A DNA stretch of 64,000 nt from Phaeosaccion multiseriatum. Its lineage: Eukaryota > Ochrophyta, other classes. The position numbers and the translations under genes are program-made. The stretch lies in assembly GCA_965112735.1 (NCBI GenBank), contig OZ218960.1, positions 2,604,001-2,668,000 of the forward strand, read 5' to 3'. Below, in pieces: positions 56,048 to 64,000 of this stretch; within the stretch, counting starts at the first letter, position 1, and each line of letters opens with the position of its first letter. The notes under the pieces are model-generated. The model saw nothing but the letters and a program-made list of their open reading frames with translations. It was not told the origin of the DNA and searched no databases.

Positions 56048-56925
56048 GACTGTTGCCCCGCCCCCGTTGCTGCTAAGCAGTGCTGGAACTCCATAAAGAC
56101 TTCGTTGAGTATGTCTCCAATGAGTACGTCCTCGTAGCATGCTTCCCAGTCTGCTATTCGGGGGTGGCCGATGATTTGATTGTATTCGCTTACCCAGGCG
56201 TGTTTCACGGGAGCTAGGAGTTGTAGAACTGGGAGGAGGGGGAAAGCAGAAGGCGGAAAGCGGAAAGCAGCAACACACACACAAATGAATGAGTCTGTAT
56301 ACACCTACGTTGCTGCGCCTCTCCAGCGGTGTTGTCTCTCTCTCTCTCTCTCTCCCCCTCCCCACTTCCTTCTCCCCACCCCCCTCTTTCTCTTCCGCTG
56401 CCCCTCTCCCTCCCTCTCCCTCTCCCCATCCCTACACGCTTCTCCGACTCACTCACCGGGCCTATCCTTGGGGAACTTGGTGGGCAGGAAGAGGCGCAGG
56501 ACTACATACCTCCCATCGGGCGGACACTGAAGGTTGTGCAGCTCAAACACGTCGTCTTTCTGCTGAATACCCGGGACGCTCTCCAGCATGTGGCTGATGT
56601 GGCGCTCTGTTATCGGAGCGTGAGTGAGTGGGCAGGGAAGAGGAAGGTCGTGAGGTAACGCTAACGGATGGCTGATGTGTTGCTCGGGTCAGTGTGCGAG
56701 TGAGAAGGGCGGGGTGGAAAGGCCACGGGCGGCAAGTAGGCCTTGAGTAAGAGAGTACCAAAGGGAGCAATGGTGGTTCGGCTTGGCGAGGAGGGAAGAG
56801 GTGTATCGGAGAGGGGAAGGGTTTTAGAAGTGGTCATCGCAGCAAGCGCGAGGCAGCCTGTTGGCACACGACATACCTCTTTCATCCTCCCCCTTTCCCG
56901 CCCGTTTGCCGAAGATCCACGCCAT
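54376..56925 (-). CDS. VPS37A-like ESCRT-I subunit
   Basis: Endosomal sorting complex I subunit. Exons in transcript order: 56925-56877, 56606-56457, 56228-55750, 55441-54875, 54645-54376; phases close, 504 aa. It starts MAWIFGKRAGKGEDERE, like MSWLFPLTKS of animal VPS37A. A UEV-like domain follows (GRYVVLRLFLPTKFPKDRPVL; APVKHAWVSEYNQIIGHPRI; EACYEDVLIGDILNEVFMEF). The middle is Gln/Gly/Pro-rich. The Mod(r)/VPS37 core occupies the last two exons: LNQLQRLLKDDVALSTYLES...MREKLDVLEAEIDALRMTLQDQLK, then ADHASEELAQRFLEG and GDFIEGYMAGRQRFHELTAKAECL, matching the family's YxxxRxxYHxRxxKxExL end. The third intron uses a GC donor (CAG|GCAAGT). Divergent from the 609-aa gene. Confidence 0.88.
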
Positions 56926-57049
56926 AAGAAGGTGTTTTGTCCTTTTTTCGGCGCACGTTCCACACCTCGGCGGGGCGATCCAGCCTGTGAGGGACAGACA
57001 ACCAACCAGTAACCATCCAACCATCACACTCGACGCGAGGAAAAGCCCG

Positions 57050-59457
57050 ATGCGGTGCTCGCTTCTACTCCTCTTCTGCTGCGGTTTGGGCCATGCTCTT
57101 GCCCGACAATATGATGCTGGCCTGAGAGCTGAGATCCTGTCTGTTCTCGGCGGAGGAGGGGAGCGCAGCAGCAGGCCGGAGCAGGTTGCATTTGGCAGTT
57201 GTGTGCGTGTCAGGGGTGGGGGCGAAGTGATTGAGGAGGGGGAGCTTCCTGTGAATGCCACCACTGCAAATGCCACCACAAGCAATGCAACTAGTGCTGA
57301 CGGTCCACAAGAAGAGGTTAAAGGATATCTACAGGTTTTGTTGGACGGGTCGGACACCTTGCAGCGGGGGGTCGAGTTGTATATAGAGAACAGGAAAAAG
57401 CGGCGGAAGCAGCAGCGGCAGGAGCAGCAGCAGAAGAAGAATCAGCAGGGTGGCGAGGGAGAAGGAGAGAGGGAGGAAGGCGACGAGGACATGCAGCAGG
57501 ACGACGACAACGACGACGAGGACCACGACGAAGAAGAAGAAGAGTTGCTCAGGAAGCTCGAGGCCACAGCCGTTAAGGCCCAGAGCGCACTCAAGGCCAC
57601 AGGGGAGACGGCGGGACGATGGAGAGATATGTTGTGGAGAACGACCGAAGGCACCAAGCAGGTTGACTATGGAGCCGTCCTAAGCTCGGCGGACAAGCTC
57701 TCCGATCGGGTAAGTGGTGGGCAGGATGGGCCTTTATGACCTATCTGACTGCGCAGATGATGGATGGCCCTAGTTTCTTTGTCACACGAAGGGGATAGAG
57801 GGAGAGAGGTGTACGTGTTCCGGCCCGTATAGCTTCCTAAGGGACATTTCTTTTTGACTGGATCACTAACTCCCTAACTCACTCACTCATTCACTCACTC
57901 ACTCACTCACTCACTCACTCACTCACTCACTCACTCACTCACTCACTCACTCACTCACTCACTCACTCACTCACTCAGTCAGTAGTCAGTCCTTAGGAGC
58001 AGCAGCAGTATCGTGGAGCAATCTCTCGAGCTTTCGAGTCGAGGGTGCTGGTGCTCGGAGAAAGGCACTAACGACCTTGAGTGCCATCTATCAGAAAGGA
58101 GCATGTGAGGGGCTAGGAATAAGGCGCAACTACCCAAACCTCGCCGCCCAGCCCTCCTTCCACTGCCATCCGTCCTTCCCCCCCTTTGCTTGCCTCCCAC
58201 CCCTCCTTCCCTCCCTTTGCTCGTCTCACGACCTACGTCCCCCCTCTCCCCCTCCCTTAAACTTCCCTCCTCCCCCCCGGGGCCCAGGCCAAGGCCTTTC
58301 AGACGGAGCAGGGGGATCGGTATACCTCCTTCTTGGGCAAGCACCTGTCTGGCAAGGTGTCTCCTTCCATCAAGTCCTGGACACGCAAAGCCGTCCAGCG
58401 CATTGTGAACAAGGCCGTGCCACAGCCCAGCGAGCGAGCGATGGAGTTTTCCCTCCTGGCCGCAAACCTCACAGCAGAAGTGGTACGGGACCACCTTGAG
58501 TGTCCCGAGTTGAACACAGCGAGTGAAGAGGAGCTTATGGGCGCTTTCGTGGTCTATGTAGAGAACATGGAAGACTCGGTAAGAGCCTACTACCTTGCTG
58601 GTGAGACCAAGGTGGGCAGCGTGGCGGGCAAGCTAGTGTCTGCCTTGACGAGCTACGACTTGGAAACAGGCAAGAAGGAGGTGCTGCAGTTGCTCGAGGC
58701 GAGGATGCTACCGCGGGTGTTGCTGCCGCTCTTTGCCGCGGAACTGTACGGGTTTGATCCTCGTCAAGAGCCCTGGATTGTGGCGTTTGTGGCGGCCTTT
58801 GCCGTGGGGAGTGTCAGTGAGCTTGTGTTGAACAATGTCGTGCGTGTCTTGCAAGAGTTTCTGCGCAAGGGAGAGACATTGGCCTCGGGGAGGGGACGAA
58901 CAAGAAAAAGGAGAAGGGATTGGTGGTTCTTTGGAAGAGGGGGGGGGCGCCGCGAGGATGGGAGGCAGGGTGAAGGACTCAGCGAAGCAGAAGCGAAGGA
59001 GGTGTACTCGAAGGCCACTGTCGGCTTCTTGCAAGTGGCGCCGCACGGGGGGGGGCAGGGAGAAGGAGACACAGATGCCGGTCTGGATGGGGACATTGGG
59101 AAGGAGATTGCTCACTCCGCCCTGATATTCTTCGCACTGCTGAGGGCTAGGCTGCCTTTGAAGGAAGAGCAGGAGAAGCAGCTGGTCATATACCCACAGC
59201 AGGAGGAGGGGGCAGAGGTGGTGGTGGTGGCGGTGGAGGAGGAGGACAAGGAGCAGAAGGCCGAGGAGGAGGAGGATGTCCCTCTTCTCCTCATGGGTCA
59301 CTTGCTTGAGAGATCAGAGCTGACCAGTGCGGGGAAGCTCTTGCTGAGCGTGCTACGGGGATTCGAGACCAAGCCAGTGAGGAAGTACTCCCGCAGCATC
59401 GGTCGGAAGGCCCCGACGTACATGTGGGGCGGTTGGTTCTCCATGAAGGACGAGTGA
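57050..59457 (+). CDS. Secretory/plastid-entry protein of unknown function (609 aa)
   Basis: Exons 57050-57709 and 58288-59457, phase 0. The start MRCSLLLLFCCGLGHALA is a clear signal peptide; there is no obvious aromatic +1 plastid motif, so secretion, ER or plastid is open. Residues about 62-85 have clustered N-glycosylation sequons (NATTANATTSNATS). A Lys/Arg/Gln then Asp/Glu-rich linker follows, with a coiled-coil segment EEEELLRKLEATAVKAQSALKA. Exon 2 is well-ordered: FLGKHLSGKVSPSIKSWTRK, AANLTAEVVRDHLECPELN, LLPLFAAELYGFDPRQEPW and hydrophobic IVAFVAAFAVGSVSELVLNNVV, which could be a membrane hairpin. I recognise no family. Confidence 0.75.
57860..57977 (+). repeat. (ACTC)n microsatellite
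   Basis: About 28 tetranucleotide units in the intron 57710-58287 of the 609-aa gene. Confidence 0.97.
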
Positions 59458-60336
59458 GGGGCACAGATGGCGTATCCAGTTTCCTCGTTATCGAGGTTGA
59501 CTGTCGCACACATACACACGAGGTCTACTTTTGTGAAGTTCGACCTCGATGTTTAAGTTGGAAGTCGTGTACCACTACTGTACCAGGTGGTGTTAGAGTG
59601 GTAGACTGCTCGCATGTGCGGCACATCAATAAAAAGATCAGCAGAGAGAGAGAGAGAGAGAACCTTCGAAGGCCTATTTCTCTCGATGCCTACAATAGTT
59701 CTTGATTGATTGTTTCATTTGTGGATTGTTGATTGAGGTGATTGGTATAAATAAGTAAATAAATGAGAAGGAGAATGTATATTGTTCATTGTTGTGCTCG
59801 TTATGGGAGTCAGAGGAGGAGGAGATGGTTTGCTCACACAAGGAGAGGGAAACCTTCAATAAGCATCCTCAGTAAAGGTCTGCCCACGACAAAAACACTA
59901 AAGTAGTGATGCTGCTGGTGGTGGTGGTGGTGGTGACGCTGTGGTGGTGACGCTGGTGGCGGTGATAAATGTGATTTGTGTGCGATGAACTACCCTCAAG
60001 TGCCCATAAGTGCCCCAGGAGTAGGGGGGGTTTGCATGCATATACCCACCTACCCCTACTGTGCAGTGCCATCCCCGGCTTTCAGTGACTCTTCACCATC
60101 CTCCGGACACAGGGCGCAGGCCCCTCTCCTCCCCTCCCCTCCCCTCCCCTCCCCTCCCTTCCCCTCTCCTCCCCCTGCACTCTCCCCTCCCCTTCCCTCT
60201 CCTCCCCTCCCCTCCCCTCCCCTCATCTCCTTTCCTCGCGCCCTTCTTCTCGCAGACAGTAGAGGTGCAGGTGGGAAGGCAGACACGCCCTTTGAGTCCC
60301 CCCCCCCCCGCCCCCTTGCTCTCTCTCTCCCCCTCT
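59458..60336. other. Convergent intergenic region, 609-aa gene / clathrin light chain
   Basis: AT-richer than its surroundings around 59600-59880, with an AATAAA-like ATCAATAAAAAG at 59626-59637 about 170 bp after the upstream stop. GGT repeats (59910-59960) and CCCCT repeats (60120-60230) follow. No gene seen. Confidence 0.6.
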
Positions 60337-60761
60337 TTACTGCTCTTCTGAAGACTTCTTGATGATTGGCTCCTGCGTTGATCAGAAATGGGGGACAAGG
60401 CAACGAAACAGATACATGAGGGGAGCAGGCGGGAGGGTGGTAGGGTATGGGATGGCAGTGGATGGATGAGAAGGAGCAGGAGGCGAGCGAAGTGTACACT
60501 CACTCCTTCCTTCCTTCCTTCCTTCCATCATTCCATTTTAACTAACTTCTCCTCACTTTCTTGAGCTCCATAACGTGCAAACCCTTCTCCCCCTACCCTT
60601 CTTCCCTCCCTCCCTTCTCACATTCTTGAGCTGTATAAAGATGGACTTCATGCGGGAGGTGTCGTGGTAGTCGTCCACAGCGTCCGTCTGAGTGTCCACT
60701 AGAGTCACCACTCGCTCCCACGGGTTGTCGGACTCCAGGTCGGCCTCCAGCTGCACACACA

Positions 60762-60800
<39 letters not shown>

Positions 60801-62694
60801 GAGGTGTGGGGGTGAGAGGGAGGATCAGACAGAGAGGAGGGGCAGTGAGAGAGAGGGTGTGAGGGAGGGGGGATAAGAGAGAAAGAGGGACAGAGAGAGA
60901 CAGAGGCATGGAGAGAGGATGCAGGAAGAGAGACAGAGACAGACAGGAGGGGCAGGGAGGGAGAGGGGGAGGTGAATGCATGGGAGTGAAGAACGGGACA
61001 GGAAGGGGAAGGGAGAAAACACACATGAAAAGCGAAGGTATCACCAACTCACCTGCTCCAGCTTGTTCTGCTCCTCGTTCCTATTGGCGCTCATCTTGGC
61101 ATCCTGCCTCGCCTTCCTATCCTCCATAAACTTGGCCAAGTCCGCTTGTGCCTGGGCCTTTACGCCCTCCTTGCTCGCGTCCTCGGCCTCCTTCTTGCGC
61201 TGAAGCTCCTCTGCCCACTGCGAGTTGAAAGCCTCCAGAGCGGACGATATGGGGGGGGGCAGCGCGTCTATGGCGTCCATGCCGTTCATACCCGAGGCTG
61301 CCTCCTCCTGCTGCGTCTCCTCCTGGTGAAGGAACGAAGGGATGAATCGAAATCCGATGGATGGATGGATGGGTGGATGGATGGATGGGTGAGTGGATTG
61401 GGGGGCGAGAGGGTGGGAGGGGGCGTGGTAATTTCAATTTCGAGCTCGGGCAGGACCGGGGGGGGGAAGGGGGGTGGGTTGTTTGGAAAATTTGGAGATT
61501 TAAGGTTGGGGGAGCACAGGGTGCGGGAGTTTGCATCTAGGAGGGACAAGTTTGGTTGGAGTGAAGCTTGTCAGGCTGTCTCAGCACTAACCTCTTCGCC
61601 GTAGCTTCCTCCTGCAGCTGCTCCTCCTGTCCCTGCTGCTGCGTCTACTCCCATCTCGCCCAGGTCGTCGCCGCCCCCGCTCCCCTGCATATCTGTCTGC
61701 TGCGCTTCCTCCAGGGGCTCCTCTTCACCAAAGGCTGCGTACCCCCCCCCCGCGTCGTCTCCTCCTCCCTCCTCCCCCCCCTGCTGCTGCATGTCAGTGT
61801 CCTGCATGTTGTCACCGTCCTGCAAGGTGTCCGGCTGCTGAGGATGGGACAGGGGAGGAAGCAAGGACGGAAGAAGGAAGGAAGAAGGTTCGTGTGGCGA
61901 ACTTAATTGGGACCAAGACAGAGCGGAAAGAGATATATATATATATACAGAGAGAGAGAGACCAAGAGACAAGAGAGAGAGATAGGGGAAAGACACAGAG
62001 ATGGCCCGCCCTAGGGGTTCGGGAAGAAGGAATCAGAATACTCCTTCGACTTGGAGCTAAGTTGTTCCACGGGCGACGGGATGGAAGTGCAGGGCAAAGA
62101 AAACATCCGTCAACAAACAAATGGGTGTCCAGAACTGCTCAGCTGCAGACATTGCAAGCAGCCCGTTGCCCATGCACTGCACCACTTTTCCCCTTTCACT
62201 CTGTCTACGCCATAATCACCCAACCCGGGCCGATAAAGGTCCGTCAGCAGTTTCTGGACATGAGTCGTAGCGTGGGTGAGTTCGCCTCCTCAGCCCCGCA
62301 AGCCCCCTGGCAGAGTTGTAACATATCCCCACACACTAGAGCAAACGAGCCTCCGTGCCCCTTCGTGCTCTCTATTTTTTGCGCACCGCAAAGTGTGCGT
62401 CTAGAGAACGAACAACTCCCCACTGTAGCAAACCACCCCCCCACCTCCCTCTATGGCGGCTATTCTCGATGCTCTGAGGAGCCGAGGATCGAGCGCACAA
62501 ACAACGCGCATAAAGACCATGTGCCTCCTGGGCGCCGCCCACTGTCACACCCCTCCCTCACCGGCATCCTAAGAACAAACAACCTAAACTCTTTCTCCTT
62601 AAAGGTTGCCTCTCCCCTTTGCTCGTACCTCCCCGTCCTCAGCTGCTGGGGTTGTTTCCTCGCCCCCGGTGAAGAAGTCTCCGTCGCCGTCCAT
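60337..62694 (-). CDS. Clathrin light chain
   Basis: Regulatory subunit of clathrin triskelia. Exons in transcript order: 62694-62629, 61837-61592, 61322-61053, 60750-60622, 60372-60337; all phase 0, 248 aa. It opens with an acidic start MDGDGDFFTGGEETTPAAED and GYAAFGEEEP, the family's acidic N-terminal type. Exon 3 is the long charged heavy-chain-binding helix (ALEAFNSQWAEELQRKKEAED...KFMEDRKARQDAKMSANRNEEQNKLEQ). Exon 4 holds the C-terminal conserved part NPWERVVTLVD...SRMKSIFIQLKN. The last exon is only 36 nt (EPIIKKSSEEQ and stop). Its donor after exon 3 (GTGAGTTGGTGATACC) contains the dispersed TTGGTGATAC motif. The first exon is set by phase and acidic character across an 790-bp intron. 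Confidence 0.87.
60759..60800 (+). repeat. (CA)n(GA)n next to a clathrin light chain splice acceptor
   Basis: Sense strand is (CT)n(GT)n ending at the acceptor TGTGCAG of the exon at 60750, so the acceptor grows out of the repeat. Confidence 0.92.
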
Positions 62695-62903
62695 GATTCG
62701 CGTCGCTTAGCTTCTGTAACACACGCAGCGTTTGAGAGAAGGAAGAGAGAATTAGCGCGGCGATGGCAGCCTGTGGCGCGCCACCCAAAAAATGATTGAA
62801 GTGGGGGGCAGTGTGTTTAAGAAGGTGATCAACGAGCAGAGGGGACCGCCCGAGGAGTAGCTTCTTGGTCCGGAGGATGAAAAGATTGGCTAGATAGGGT
62901 ATT
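62695..62903. promoter_or_regulatory. Divergent promoter region, clathrin light chain / last gene
   Basis: About 209 bp between opposed start codons, with no repeats. Shared promoter inferred from orientation only. Confidence 0.4.
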
Positions 62904-64000
62904 ATGGGACCAGGCTCCAAGGCGGGAGCCAGAGCAGCAGCTGTAGTAGGCGCAGGAGCAGGAGCCACAACCCAGAAAGGATGCTGTCGCCACAGCTCCA
63001 GGAAAAAGAGGCGCCTTGCGGTCCTCTTTGCGGCCGTCTTGCCCATCGTCAGCGGCTTCGTTCCGCAGCTGCCCCGGCCCCGCCTCGGGCTGCTGCCATC
63101 TTTTCCAGCGTCCTCTGATGGGCAACGGCGGGCCGTATCCGTGCACACTTCCACTCGCCCTACGAGACGAGTGCTTCGCCTCTCTTCCGCAGACGACCAT
63201 GGAAGCAGTAGTGAACCTGCTTCAGCATCTGCAGGTGCAACCGCAGTACTGGAGGAAGAGGAGGAGGAAGGGGGGCGTGGCAGTGGGTCTGACAAGAATA
63301 AGACCAAGGGAGGCGGGAAAGTGGCCGTTGCGCAGGCGGTGGTGGCGACGGTCGGAGCCAGCGTCATCAACGCTGCTGCGGCGTCGGCGAAGCCAGTCGG
63401 CGCCCTTGTGAATAAGGTCCGGTCCAATCCCCTTTCCCGGCCAAAGCAGGAGAAGGTGGATGAGGCTGGGAAGGTGGTCATCAACTGGGAGGAGAAGGAG
63501 CCTTTCAACCTCGAGACCGCCGTCCTGCTTGCGGGCTTTGCCTTTGAGAGCTACCTTGATCCTGCTGATGTGAGTGAGACAGAAGGAGCAGATGGAGAAG
63601 GAGAAGCTGAAGAGAGGGAGAGAGAAGAAGAGGAAGTGTTTGCCATCTCTGTGTCCAACTTTCCGCCGCAAGGCCTAGAGGCCAGCGAGGTCGTCACTTT
63701 CGCCGCTTTCCCCCGGCTGGAGAGGGCGTCTAATGTTGTCTCGTTTTCGTGCTTCTTCTCTTCTCTTTCTCATCCTCCACCGGCCTCTCTCCCCTTCTCC
63801 CACCCTCTTTCTCTCCTCCCCTCTCTGTACCCCCGTCTCTCCCTCCCTCTGTCGCCTGTCCCTCTGACCACGACCACTCCTCCCCAACCTCTCGCGCTGC
63901 TCAGAGCAAGTGGAGCTTGGGACGCGATGGCACCAAAGTGGCCTTCCGAGACGAGTGAGTGCGCATGATGTAACTACCATTTCTTATCATACCATGTCGT
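62904..64000 (+). CDS. Plastid-targeted protein with C2-like segment, runs off right edge
   Basis: The 5' exon reads from an ATG at 62904, although the hydrophobic core LAVLFAAVLPIVSGFVPQLP begins only near residue 38; an internal or upstream spliced start is possible. The SG|FVPQLPRPRLGLLP junction is a plausible signal/transit boundary with aromatic +1. Later sequence: KVVINWEEKEPFNLETAVLLAGFAFESYLDP, then a Glu-rich stretch and VFAISVSNFPPQGLEASEVV. A second exon 63905-63954 (SKWSLGRDGTKVAFRDE, phase 0 to 2, GTGAGT donor) looks like a C2-domain strand pair. The donor ending exon 1 (near 63730) is not clear. The family is uncertain; lipase-associated or C2-only plastid proteins are candidates. 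Confidence 0.55.

Overview
The window is nuclear DNA of a secondary-plastid alga, most likely a photosynthetic stramenopile (a eustigmatophyte would fit, but the sequence alone does not fix the genus). The main evidence is four proteins whose N-termini look like heterokont bipartite plastid leaders: a signal peptide followed by an aromatic residue at the cleavage site (AFAF at 35.8 kb, GFCP at 44.8 and 46.6 kb, GFVP at 63 kb). The genes have several GT-AG introns each, plus a few GC-AG introns. The DNA is saturated with microsatellites and minisatellites: GGA/CCT, GA/CT, GT/CA, CAG, TTGG, ACTC and CTGT. There is no rRNA, recognisable tRNA, transposase or CRISPR.

I could assemble sixteen protein genes by joining exons with matching splice phase. 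Left to right: (-) PA28/11S proteasome activator (3' end off the left edge); (+) OCA/SIW14-type pseudophosphatase-like protein; (-) GCNA-type SprT protease; (+) double hot-dog MaoC-like dehydratase; (-) ORC1/CDC6-like AAA+ protein with a huge low-complexity N-terminus; (-) three-CCCH/RS/Pin1-parvulin fusion; (+) Rab8-class GTPase; (-) plastid-targeted photolyase/cryptochrome fused to an alpha/beta hydrolase; (-) TOM22; (+) ArfGAP2/3; (-) cytochrome c; (+) small plastid coiled-coil protein; (+) LEA-like/ABA4 (DUF4281)/Ser-Lys-rich chimera; (-) VPS37A ESCRT-I subunit; (+) secretory or plastid-entry protein of unknown function; (-) clathrin light chain. A seventeenth gene, (+), plastid-targeted, runs off the right edge.

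The layout is strikingly divergent: nearly every gene pair is head-to-head over a short spacer (126 bp between the GCNA and MaoC start codons, about 124 bp between VPS37A and the 609-aa gene, about 210 bp for cytochrome c/coiled-coil and clathrin light chain/last gene). The genes do not form a single pathway. They are housekeeping functions: protein turnover, DNA-protein-crosslink repair, replication licensing, RNA or isomerase regulation, vesicle traffic, mitochondrial import and electron transfer, plastid pigment or lipid functions.

The most unusual observations are: a dispersed TTGGTGATAC motif that sits in introns, at splice sites and inside coding sequence; introns whose 5' halves are purine- or GT-rich and whose 3' halves carry the complementary CT or CA repeats; the same plastid leader (with some upstream DNA) attached to two unrelated neighbouring proteins, with two foldback elements between them; the ABA4 domain embedded in a 1293-residue chimera; and the CCCH-RS-Pin1 fusion. 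Exon models come from reading splice motifs, phase and family motifs by eye, without transcript data.
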